From: an uncultured Flavobacterium sp.
GTDB taxonomy: Bacteria > Bacteroidota > Bacteroidia > Flavobacteriales > Flavobacteriaceae
Assembly: GCF_943913405.1 (NCBI RefSeq)
Contig: NZ_CALTYA010000016.1
Span: forward strand, 8,958 to 72,957
Length of the DNA: 64,000 bases
Direction of reading: 5' to 3'
Made by a program: the position numbers and the translations under genes. Positions 17,284 through 25,244 of the stretch are shown piece after piece. How positions within the stretch are numbered: the stretch's first letter is position 1; every line of letters begins with the position of its first letter. The notes beneath the pieces are model-generated. The model saw nothing but the letters and a program-made list of their open reading frames with translations, was not told the DNA's origin and did no database searches.

Positions 17284-18519
17284 ATGAGAACATTAATTGT
17301 CAATATAAAAGAACTAATTCAAGTCAGGGAAACTCCAATAAAAAAAGTTTCTGGAGCAGAAATGGCAATCCTTCCAACGATAGAAAATGCATTTCTGCTA
17401 ATCGAAAACAACTTGATTGCCGACTTTGGCAAAATGGAAAACCTGCCAGAAACCCAAGCTGATAAAACTATCGATGCCACAGGAAAAGTAGTCCTTCCAG
17501 CTTGGTGTGACAGCCACACGCACATTGTGTACGCAGGAAATCGTGTCCAGGAATTTGTTGACAGAATCAACGGATTGTCCTACGAAGAAATCGCAAATCG
17601 TGGCGGCGGCATTCTAAACTCAGCCAAAAAACTAAACGAAACTTCAGAAGAAGAAATCTACAGCCAATCCAAATTGCGTCTTGAAGAAGTCATGTTGCAA
17701 GGAACTGGCGCTGTGGAAATCAAATCAGGTTATGGTTTAACAGTCGAAGGAGAATTAAAAATGCTTCGCGTAATCAAAAAGCTGAAAGAAAATTATCCTG
17801 TTGAAATTAAAGCAACTTTCCTTGGAGCACACGCTTTTCCGACAGAATTTAAAGAAAATCATTCTGGATATATTGATTTAATCATCAACGAAATGCTTCC
17901 TAAAATCGCTGCAGAAAACCTAGCAGATTATATTGATGCTTTTCTAGAAACTGGTTATTTCTCCATTGAGGAAACTGAAAAAATCATGGAAGCAGGTAAA
18001 AAATATGGCTTGACCGCAAAAATCCACGTCAACCAATTCACAGCAATAAACGGAATCGAAGCCTGCGTAAAACACAACGCACTTTCTGTTGATCATCTTG
18101 AAATTGTCACAGATGAAGATATTGAAATATTGAAAAACTCCGAAACAATGCCTGTCGCCTTGCCTTCGTGTTCCTATTTTATAAGCATTCCTTACACGCC
18201 AGCCAGAAAAATGCTGAATGCCGGATTGCCATTAGCCCTGGCTTCTGATTTCAATCCGGGAACAACGCCTTCGGGAAACATGAATTTCGTAGTTGCAACG
18301 GCTTGCATCAAGATGAAAATGACGCCAGAAGAAGCGATAAATGCAGCGACAATAAACGGTGCTTACGCCATGGGAATTTCTGAAACGCACGGTTCAATTA
18401 CCAAAGGAAAACGTGCAAATCTAATTATTACAAAACCAATAACTTCTTATTATCAGTTGCCTTACGCTTTCGGGACCGATTTAATCGATCAGGTTATTAT
18501 TGAAGGAAAATTGATTTAA
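17284..18519 (+). CDS. hutI: Imidazolonepropionase
   Basis: A 411-residue amidohydrolase-superfamily enzyme of histidine degradation, opening imidazolonepropionate to N-formimino-glutamate. Metal and substrate motifs are present: the His-x-His in CDSHTHIVYAGNR, the second His set in KIHVNQF and VDHLE, and the catalytic Asp in LASDFNPGTTPSGN. The ATG at 17284 (MRTLIVNIKELIQVRE) was chosen because the longer upstream frame runs through the RNA element on the other strand and has no resemblance to the family. hutG, for the next step, lies 1.1 kb downstream. hutH and hutU are not in the window. Confidence 0.95.
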   Translation: MRTLIVNIKELIQVRETPIKKVSGAEMAILPTIENAFLLIENNLIADFGKMENLPETQADKTIDATGKVVLPAWCDSHTHIVYAGNRVQEFVDRINGLSYEEIANRGGGILNSAKKLNETSEEEIYSQSKLRLEEVMLQGTGAVEIKSGYGLTVEGELKMLRVIKKLKENYPVEIKATFLGAHAFPTEFKENHSGYIDLIINEMLPKIAAENLADYIDAFLETGYFSIEETEKIMEAGKKYGLTAKIHVNQFTAINGIEACVKHNALSVDHLEIVTDEDIEILKNSETMPVALPSCSYFISIPYTPARKMLNAGLPLALASDFNPGTTPSGNMNFVVATACIKMKMTPEEAINAATINGAYAMGISETHGSITKGKRANLIITKPITSYYQLPYAFGTDLIDQVIIEGKLI

Positions 18520-18536
18520 GTTTGAATTTGTACAAA

Positions 18537-18565
18537 ATAAAAAAGGAGCCAATTGGCTCCTTTTT
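18537..18565. terminator. Terminator after hutI
   Basis: Perfect stem AAGGAGCC-AATT-GGCTCCTT flanked by A and T runs. It can serve hutI (plus) and the coiled-coil protein gene (minus). Confidence 0.9.
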
Positions 18566-18593
18566 GCAGTTTAAGTTTTTGATGTTTTGCTTG

Positions 18594-19475
18594 TTATTTC
18601 AGCGTGAAGCTAGTTTTTGAAACTAATTCTCCTTTATCAAAGATGTTTACATAGTAAGTTCCTTTTTCAAAATCAACACCGTTTCCTTCTAGATTTTCAC
18701 AAACATCAACCGATTTATTTTCATAAGCTACAGTCGTAGTAAAACTGTAAGTTAATGATTTAGAACCAAAATTCTCTGTTCTTTTTTCACCCAGCACATT
18801 ATTTTTGCTGTCGATGATTTGAACATAATATAATTTTTCTCCAGATTTTGCCACTTCATTTTGAGCAATTGCAAAACAAACTTTCAATTTATCCGCTCTT
18901 CTCGCTCTTTCAGTGACTACTTCTCTGCCTGAACTTTTCTCTTTAATCGCTTGAGTTCTCAAGTTCATAACTGTCAATTTCGATGCTTTTTCAACGGTTT
19001 TAGCCAAGTTTTCATTTTGGATTACCAAAGTGTCATTGAATCGCATGGATTCGCCCAAAGCCATATTTAAGCTGTCTACTTTTGAAACCAATGTCAGATT
19101 TTGGTCTTTCAGCAAGCCGTTTTCTTTCACCAAAGCATTAAATTTAGCATTCAGTGCATTATATTGCGCTTGGAATTTTTTAAGAGAAGCCACATCGCCG
19201 TTTGATTTCTTCAAATCAGCAATCAATTTGACTACTTTCTCTCTTTCTGCAATCAATTCATCAGAAACAGATGTTTTTTCTGCAATTGCCGCATCTAATT
19301 TTGTTTTCAACAAAGAAAGCTCTTCCATGGCCGTTTCTTTATCTTTCACTAAAGCTGTTTCAGTAGTTTTGGCATCACTGCTGATTTTGTACATGTAAGC
19401 TAGACTCCCCGCGAGTAAAATTGCTAAAACGACAATAATCGCTTTTAGACTTGAATTGTTTTTTTGATTTTCCAT
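18594..19475 (-). CDS. Membrane-anchored coiled-coil protein, unknown function
   Basis: A 293-residue protein with one N-terminal membrane helix (residues about 10-28, after a basic Lys/Asn/Ser start) and a long predicted coiled coil to about residue 165, rich in Leu, Lys, Glu and Ala heptads (LIAEREKVVKLIADLKKS). The C-terminal 110 residues look like a small beta domain (YYVQIIDSKNNVLGEK and FEKGTYYVNIFDKGELV). The topology puts the coiled coil and beta domain in the periplasm. Similar proteins are common in flavobacteria without a known role. It interrupts the hutI-hutG pair on the opposite strand. Confidence 0.8.
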   Translation of the reverse strand: MENQKNNSSLKAIIVVLAILLAGSLAYMYKISSDAKTTETALVKDKETAMEELSLLKTKLDAAIAEKTSVSDELIAEREKVVKLIADLKKSNGDVASLKKFQAQYNALNAKFNALVKENGLLKDQNLTLVSKVDSLNMALGESMRFNDTLVIQNENLAKTVEKASKLTVMNLRTQAIKEKSSGREVVTERARRADKLKVCFAIAQNEVAKSGEKLYYVQIIDSKNNVLGEKRTENFGSKSLTYSFTTTVAYENKSVDVCENLEGNGVDFEKGTYYVNIFDKGELVSKTSFTLK

Positions 19476-19586
19476 AATGGTTTAGTTGGTAAGGTTTAAA
19501 ACAAAATAAATATTTTTTTGGGGGATTTCTATGACAGTTAACGTAAGTTTATATAATTATATTATTTTTGGTGTTAAATAAATTTT

Positions 19587-20624
19587 ATGGAAAAGTTGAT
19601 TCCGTTTACCGTTCACGATTTGGCAAGGGTAACGAATTTTAGAAGTGGAGAAGTCAAATTTGGCGAAAAAATGCAAACGATTCCAAAAGATGCTGACGTC
19701 GCTGCTTTTTTGAAGGAATCAGATGCAAAGTTTGTATTATTCGGAATTCCGGAAGACATTGGCGTGCGTGCAAATTACGGCCGTCCAGGCGCTGCTTCTG
19801 CATGGGAAAGCACTATAAAAAGTATAGCAAATATTCAGCATAACCGTTTCTGCAAAGGAAGCCAGATCTTGGTTTTAGGGCATCTTGACGTTACGGCAGA
19901 AATGAAATCCGTAGAAAATCTTGACTTTAATATCATGGAAGAAAGGCAAGAACTTTCAAAAGCGGTAGAAAAAGTTGACAAAGAAGTTTCTCATATAATT
20001 TTCACGATTGTCAAAGCCGGAAAAATTCCGATAATTATTGGCGGAGGCCATAATAACGCTTATGGAAATATTAAAGGAACCGCACTGGCAAAGGGAAAAG
20101 CGATAAATGCAATCAATTTTGATGCGCATTCTGATTTTAGAATTTTAGAAGGAAGACACAGCGGCAACGGTTTTTCGTATGCTTTTGAAGAAGGATTCTT
20201 GAAGAAATATTTCGTTTTTGGATTGCATGAAAGTTATACTTCCAAAAGTGTTCTACACGAAATCAAAAAGTTGGAAGAACGAGTGAGAATCAATACTTAC
20301 GACGAAATAAATATTCGAAAAGAAAAAGATTTTTGGCACGAAATGGACAAAGCCTATACTTTCATAAAAAATGATTTTTACGGCATTGAAATTGATTTAG
20401 ATTCGATTCCGAATATTCCGAGCAGTGCGATGACTTTGAGCGGTTTTTCAGTAGAACAGCTTCGTCAGTTTATCCATTTTTTCAGCCAGAATGAAAATGC
20501 ATCTTATATTCATATTTGTGAAGGCGCTCCTGATTTGGGAGATGACAAAAATAGCCATCTAGTGGGAAAATTAATTGGTTATTTGGTAACAGATTTTATC
20601 AAGGCCAAAAGCGAATTAGAATAA
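19587..20624 (+). CDS. hutG: Formimidoylglutamase (arginase/ureohydrolase family)
   Basis: A 345-residue ureohydrolase with the binuclear Mn site motifs: GGGHNNAYGN near residue 152, NFDAHSDFR near 173, and EIDLDSIPNIP near 265. HutG cleaves N-formimino-glutamate to glutamate and formamide. The nearby hutI gene makes this a better call than agmatinase or arginase. A -7 promoter match TATTTTTG lies at 19563-19570, 16 bases before the ATG. The stop codon is one base before the start of the response regulator gene, so the three genes hutG, regulator and kinase look like one transcript. Confidence 0.88.
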   Translation: MEKLIPFTVHDLARVTNFRSGEVKFGEKMQTIPKDADVAAFLKESDAKFVLFGIPEDIGVRANYGRPGAASAWESTIKSIANIQHNRFCKGSQILVLGHLDVTAEMKSVENLDFNIMEERQELSKAVEKVDKEVSHIIFTIVKAGKIPIIIGGGHNNAYGNIKGTALAKGKAINAINFDAHSDFRILEGRHSGNGFSYAFEEGFLKKYFVFGLHESYTSKSVLHEIKKLEERVRINTYDEINIRKEKDFWHEMDKAYTFIKNDFYGIEIDLDSIPNIPSSAMTLSGFSVEQLRQFIHFFSQNENASYIHICEGAPDLGDDKNSHLVGKLIGYLVTDFIKAKSELE

Positions 20625-20625
20625 A

Positions 20626-21300
20626 ATGAATATACTTCTCATTGAAGATGACAAACGAATAAGCGACTTCGTAATTAAAGGCTTGGAAGAAAATGGTTTT
20701 TCTGTAACCCTTGCCATTACTGGAGAAATTGCTCGTGAAATGGTTTCTGAAAGCGAATGGGATATTATTTTAATGGACATAATGCTCCCCGGAATTGACG
20801 GAATCCAGCTCACAAAACTAATCCGATTTAAGAAGAACCATACTCCTATTTTAGTTTTAAGCGCGCTTGATGATGCCGATGATAAAGTTTCTGCTTTGGA
20901 CAGTGGCGCTGATGATTATTTGGTGAAACCTTTCCATTTCAAGGAATTAATTTCGAGAATAAACGCTTTAACGAGACGAACAAAATTTAATTACAAGGAA
21001 AAAGAGCAAGTTTATTTTTGCCATAATTTAAAAGTAAATCTCGACGAACATTCTGTTTCTCAAGATGAAAACCCGATTGATTTGTCGCCACGAGAATATA
21101 AATTGCTTCTCTTTTTACTAGAAAATAAAAATAAAGTAGTTTCGAGAACTCAGATTTTAAATGCTGTTTGGGGAATTAATTATGACAATAATACTAATGT
21201 TGTTGATGTTTATATTTCTTATTTGAGGAATAAAATTGACGAAAACCAGCATAAATTCATCCATACAATCAAGGGAACTGGCTATATGCTAAAAGAATAA
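20626..21300 (+). CDS. OmpR-family response regulator
   Basis: A 224-residue two-domain regulator. The receiver domain has Asp51 as phosphoacceptor (ILMDIMLPG), the acidic pocket IEDD at 7-10 and the conserved Lys in YLVKPFHF. The C-terminal winged helix has the OmpR motifs LSPREYKLL and VVDVYISYLRNKI, ending in GTGYMLKE. It is followed after three bases by a histidine kinase and then by an RND metal-type efflux set, which makes a CusR/CzcR-like role likely. Its first gene neighbour upstream, one base away, is hutG, which is an odd partner. Confidence 0.95.
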   Translation: MNILLIEDDKRISDFVIKGLEENGFSVTLAITGEIAREMVSESEWDIILMDIMLPGIDGIQLTKLIRFKKNHTPILVLSALDDADDKVSALDSGADDYLVKPFHFKELISRINALTRRTKFNYKEKEQVYFCHNLKVNLDEHSVSQDENPIDLSPREYKLLLFLLENKNKVVSRTQILNAVWGINYDNNTNVVDVYISYLRNKIDENQHKFIHTIKGTGYMLKE

Positions 21301-21303
21301 GAC

Positions 21304-22656
21304 ATGAAAATCCGAAATCGCTTAACGCTAATCTCATCCGCTACTTTTGGGTTTGTTTTCATTATCGCTTCGGTTTTGATTTATATTTCGTTTTACAATA
21401 GTTCTGAAAAAGTCGTTTTTAAAGAATTGCAGAAAACCTGCCTTCTTTCCGGGATTTATTATCTAGAAAAAGATGAATTGCCGCACTACGAACATTCTGC
21501 AATTAAGGAACAATTTGAAGAAAATATTCAGAATGACATCGTTCGGGTTTATGACCTGAACAATAAAATTGTCTATGGAAATAAAGAAGCAGATCGAAAT
21601 ATAAATCCTAAAAACTTAGATTTTATTCGTAGAAATAAAAAGCTCAGTTTCAAATCGAATAACCATTTTTACTACGGAATTTTCTATAACGATAACCAAG
21701 GAGATTTCGTGGTTTTTGTAAAGACAACCAGCGAAGTTTTTAATTCTCAAACTCACCGATTGTTGTTTATTATGGTAGTCGTTTTGTTTGCCGGATTGCT
21801 TTTGATCTTACTTTTAAGCCGACTGCTTTCGAATATTGCTTATCGTCCAATTACAGAAGTTATTCATCAAGTTAACTTAATGGAATTAAATTCGTTAGAT
21901 AAGCCTATTTCATCTTCTAATACAAATGATGAAGTGCAAGACTTGATCACGACTTTCAATAGTTTATTAAGCAGATTGTCAGATACTTTTTTGATTCAGA
22001 AGAATTTTATTAATTATGTTTCGCATGAATTTAAAACGCCTTTAGCTTCTATTTCCGGGAATCTAGAAGTATTTGCACAGAAGGAAAGAACGCCTGAAGA
22101 ATATCAAAAAGTAACTTCTGAAGCATTGGAAAATGTGTATCATATTGAAGAAATTCTGAACAATTTGATGATGCTTTCTGGCTTAAAAACCATTCATTCA
22201 GAAAACGAAACTTTTCGGATTGATGAAACGCTTTGGAACATAAATGACAAGATTTTCGAAGTTTACGACAACCAAGAAATATTGATTGATTTGGAAGTTG
22301 AAGACGAAAAACTGCTTTCTGTAAAAGGAAGTGAAATGCAAATTCAGCTCGCTCTTTATAATTTAATCGAAAACGCTGTGAAATATTCTAATGGAAATCC
22401 GATAAAAATTTCACTCACAGAAATGAATAAACAGCTTCAAATTTTGATTCAAGATTACGGAAAAGGAATCCAAAAGGAAGACTTAAATTATGTCCAACAA
22501 ACTTTCTATCGAGGAAAAAATGTCGGTGATATCAAGGGAAGCGGTATCGGTTTATCTCTCGCAACCATTATTTTCAAGCAAAATAATATCCAATTCACAA
22601 TTACTTCCGAAGAAAACGCTGGAACGCAAATCAGCTTGTCATTTCCAAAACTCTAA
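21304..22656 (+). CDS. Sensor histidine kinase (HAMP, HisKA, HATPase)
   Basis: A 450-residue membrane kinase. Two membrane helices (about 10-31 and 157-178) enclose a periplasmic sensor of roughly 125 residues. A HAMP region follows, then the HisKA helix with phospho-acceptor His241 in YVSHEFKTPLASISGN. The ATPase boxes are N (ENAVKYSNGNP), G1 (DYGKGI) and G2 (GSGIGLSLA). It starts three bases after the response regulator. Given the TolC/adaptor/RND genes just downstream, the likely signal is a metal ion or another pump substrate in the periplasm. No His- or Met-rich metal-binding cluster stands out in the sensor domain. Confidence 0.95.
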   Translation: MKIRNRLTLISSATFGFVFIIASVLIYISFYNSSEKVVFKELQKTCLLSGIYYLEKDELPHYEHSAIKEQFEENIQNDIVRVYDLNNKIVYGNKEADRNINPKNLDFIRRNKKLSFKSNNHFYYGIFYNDNQGDFVVFVKTTSEVFNSQTHRLLFIMVVVLFAGLLLILLLSRLLSNIAYRPITEVIHQVNLMELNSLDKPISSSNTNDEVQDLITTFNSLLSRLSDTFLIQKNFINYVSHEFKTPLASISGNLEVFAQKERTPEEYQKVTSEALENVYHIEEILNNLMMLSGLKTIHSENETFRIDETLWNINDKIFEVYDNQEILIDLEVEDEKLLSVKGSEMQIQLALYNLIENAVKYSNGNPIKISLTEMNKQLQILIQDYGKGIQKEDLNYVQQTFYRGKNVGDIKGSGIGLSLATIIFKQNNIQFTITSEENAGTQISLSFPKL

Positions 22657-22700
22657 TCGTTTTCTAATCTTACCTTAATCGACTCTTAATGTGGGTCAAA

Positions 22701-22730
22701 TTGTGCTGTAATCTTAGCCTTTTAGCTTTG
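22701..22730 (+). promoter_or_regulatory. Bacteroidetes-type promoter of the efflux operon
   Basis: TTG (22701-22703), then exactly 19 bases, then TAGCTTTG (22723-22730): a full match to TTG-N19-TAnnTTTG. It lies 45 bases after the kinase stop. Transcription would start near 22737, which places the ATG at 22689 outside the message and supports the TTG start at 22752. Confidence 0.75.
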
Positions 22731-22751
22731 CAGTTCCTAAAAAGACTCACA

Positions 22752-24038
22752 TTGAAACGTATTTTATTTACCGCAATTTTCGCCAGCTTTTGGATTTCTC
22801 TCAAAGCACAAAATCCTGTTGTGGCCGACACTTTGTCGATTTCACGAGCTGAAGCTGAAACTATTTTCCTGAAAAACAATTTAAGGCTTCTTGCTGAAAA
22901 ATTGAATATCGATCAAGCTGAAGCCCAAGTTATTCAAGCTAAATTATGGCCAAATCCTCGTTTGGAAGTCGGCGAAATTAATTTATGGTCGAATAATAAA
23001 TCAGAACAGCTCCCTCCTATTTCTGGAAACTGGGGAAAAACTTCTGAAGTCACTGTAGGTTTGGAACAATTGATTTACACTGCCGGAAAAAGGAAAAAAA
23101 TGATGGCAATGGAAAAAGTGGGCGTTGAAATTGCTCAAGAATATTTCCAGGATTTTCTTCGCTCTTTGAAAATCGAATTCCGAAATGACTTGACGAATCT
23201 GCAATATGTCCAAGCAAAGCAAAATGTGTATCAAAAGCAGTTGAATTCAATACAAAAGCTCTTAAATGCTTATTCAAATCAAGCAAGACAAGGCAATATT
23301 AGCAAGAGTGAATTTATTCGTTTAAAAGCTTCTGAATTAGAATTTGTGAAAGAATTGAGTGATTTGCAGAAAGAAAATAACAAGCTCCAAAAGGAATTGA
23401 AAACGCTGATGAATCTTGCTCCTCAAAATTATTTGAAGATTAGCGCTGACCAATTTGTTCCAGATTTGAAAAAGATGGAAAATATCAATTTGGCTGATTT
23501 AACTTCGGAAGCGCTAGAAAATCGTCCTGACGTAAAAGCTTCTGTTTTAGAGGAAAAATACAATAATCGAAAGTATAAATATGAATTAGCGCAAAGAACT
23601 CCAGATGTGACTTTGCTGGCAAGTTATGACCGTGGCGGTAATATTATGAACGATTTTGTAGGTTTTGGATTTGCTCTGGACTTGCCTTTTTTCTCTAGAA
23701 ATCAAGGAAATATAAAGGCTGCAAAACTTGAAATTCAAAAAAGCCAATATTTAAAAGAAGAAAAAAATAATCAGGCACAACACGAAGTGATTCAAGCTTT
23801 TGAAGATTTAATTGTAGCCAGGAAACTTTATGAAAATATTGATTCTTCGTATGAGAATGATCTTGATAAATTGCTGGAAAGCCATTTGAAAAATTTTGCA
23901 CAGAGAAATACAAGCATGCTCGAATATCTTGATTTTGTGAAAGCTTATCTTGAAAATAAAACCATCATTTTAGGTTCTAAAAAAGAATTAAGCGAGCATT
24001 TTGAAGAACTGCAATTTGTCATCGGAAAAGAACTTTAA
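22752..24038 (+). CDS. TolC-family outer membrane efflux protein
   Basis: A 428-residue outer-membrane channel subunit with the two repeated TolC halves: long coiled-coil helices (for example QAEAQVIQAKLWPNPRLEVG and RPDVKASVLEEKYNNRKYKY) and short beta segments. The start is placed at the TTG at 22752, giving a clean signal peptide (LKRILFTAIFASFWISLKAQ, the first codon read as Met). The longer frame from ATG at 22689 would add 21 unlikely residues and would begin upstream of the promoter. It is the first gene of a three-gene pump operon, with an adaptor and an RND permease following. Confidence 0.92.
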   Translation: MKRILFTAIFASFWISLKAQNPVVADTLSISRAEAETIFLKNNLRLLAEKLNIDQAEAQVIQAKLWPNPRLEVGEINLWSNNKSEQLPPISGNWGKTSEVTVGLEQLIYTAGKRKKMMAMEKVGVEIAQEYFQDFLRSLKIEFRNDLTNLQYVQAKQNVYQKQLNSIQKLLNAYSNQARQGNISKSEFIRLKASELEFVKELSDLQKENNKLQKELKTLMNLAPQNYLKISADQFVPDLKKMENINLADLTSEALENRPDVKASVLEEKYNNRKYKYELAQRTPDVTLLASYDRGGNIMNDFVGFGFALDLPFFSRNQGNIKAAKLEIQKSQYLKEEKNNQAQHEVIQAFEDLIVARKLYENIDSSYENDLDKLLESHLKNFAQRNTSMLEYLDFVKAYLENKTIILGSKKELSEHFEELQFVIGKEL

Positions 24039-24064
24039 AAAATGCTTGATTGCCTCTCGACTGC

Positions 24065-24113
24065 GCTCGGGATGACACAAGAGTTTGCTAGAAATATAGC
24101 TGTCATCCCGAGC
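24065..24113. repeat. Interspersed inverted repeat (13-bp perfect arms)
   Basis: GCTCGGGATGACA (24065-24077) is the exact reverse complement of TGTCATCCCGAGC (24101-24113), separated by 23 bases. The surrounding sequence CTCGACTGCGCTCGGGATGACA-like is of a kind often seen repeated between genes in Bacteroidetes genomes (from memory). It sits between the TolC and adaptor genes inside the pump operon, so it would be transcribed as a hairpin. No T run follows. Confidence 0.75.
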
Positions 24114-24142
24114 GAACATTTAAAATCACTAAAAATTAAACT

Positions 24143-25219
24143 ATGAAATATACTTATTTATTACCCTTATTAGTCCTTTTTAGCTGTCAGGAAAAAGAAG
24201 TTGTTGCTGAAAAAAGCGATAAATTTTGCCTAAATGAAGATCTGAAAAAGAAAATTACGATTGCGGAAGTCAAAAAAGAACCCGTTTCAGAAACTTTTTC
24301 TTTGACAGGAAATGTAACTTACAATGCTGACAATGTCGTTCAATTCACAAGCTTAGTCAACGGAATCGTCACAAATACTTACTTTTCTTTAGGCGATTAT
24401 GTCAAAAAAGGACAAGTTTTAGCCGAAATAAAAAGTACTGAATTAAACGGATTACAGTCTGAAAACAAATCGATTGCTTCACAATTGCAAGTGGCGCAAC
24501 GACAATTAGCTTCTACAAAATCAATGTATGAAGACGGAATTGCTTCTCAAAAGGATTTGATCCAGGCAGAAAGCGAGGTAAATGTATTGAAATCTTCTTT
24601 GGAAAATATCAAAGGAAATCTGGCTTTGTACAGCGCAAGTTCAGAAAAATCAGTATTCCAAATCAAAGCACCTTCTAACGGATTTATTGTAACCAAAAAC
24701 ATGAGTTCTGGAATGCAGATTTCTGCCGGAAGCGAGCCCTTATTTACAATTTCTGATTTGAATGAAGTTTGGGTAATGGTCAATATTTACGCCACCGACA
24801 TGCAAAATATTAAAGAAAACATGGAAGTTAAAATCAAAACTTTAGCTTATCCAGATGAAACTTTTACAGGAAAAATAACGGCTTTGTCACAAGTTTTTGA
24901 TTCTGAAGAACGTGTTTTAAAAGCGCGCATTGTAATGAAAAACACTAATCTGAAATTAAAACCAGGAATGTCTGCTGATATTATTTTGAACAAGCAAAAT
25001 GCTTCGACAGAATCGATGGTTGCTGTTCCGGTCAAAGCCGTAATTTTTGACGACAATAAAAATTTCGTGATTATTTATAAAGGAGACTGCGATCTTGAAA
25101 TTCGCCAAGTGGAACCTTCTACAAAAAATTCAGAAGTGGTTTATTTTGACAAAGGAATTCTTGAAAACGAAAAGATTATTTCTAAAAATCAGCTTCTGAT
25201 TTATGAAAGCTTAAAATAA
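24143..25219 (+). CDS. RND efflux periplasmic adaptor subunit (HlyD/CzcB-like lipoprotein)
   Basis: A 358-residue membrane-fusion protein. It has a lipoprotein signal with Cys15 in LLVLFSCQEKE. It then has a barrel-sandwich/lipoyl half (VKKGQVLAEIKSTEL), a coiled-coil hairpin of about 50 residues, a second lipoyl half (IKAPSNGFIVTKN) and a beta-barrel domain (LNEVWVMVNIYATD). It bridges the RND permease and the TolC channel. No N-terminal His-rich metal-binding stretch of the CzcB kind is visible. It starts 104 bases after the TolC gene and ends 25 bases before the permease gene. Confidence 0.93.
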   Translation: MKYTYLLPLLVLFSCQEKEVVAEKSDKFCLNEDLKKKITIAEVKKEPVSETFSLTGNVTYNADNVVQFTSLVNGIVTNTYFSLGDYVKKGQVLAEIKSTELNGLQSENKSIASQLQVAQRQLASTKSMYEDGIASQKDLIQAESEVNVLKSSLENIKGNLALYSASSEKSVFQIKAPSNGFIVTKNMSSGMQISAGSEPLFTISDLNEVWVMVNIYATDMQNIKENMEVKIKTLAYPDETFTGKITALSQVFDSEERVLKARIVMKNTNLKLKPGMSADIILNKQNASTESMVAVPVKAVIFDDNKNFVIIYKGDCDLEIRQVEPSTKNSEVVYFDKGILENEKIISKNQLLIYESLK

Positions 25220-25244
25220 TAGAAATCATTCTTAATTAAAATTT

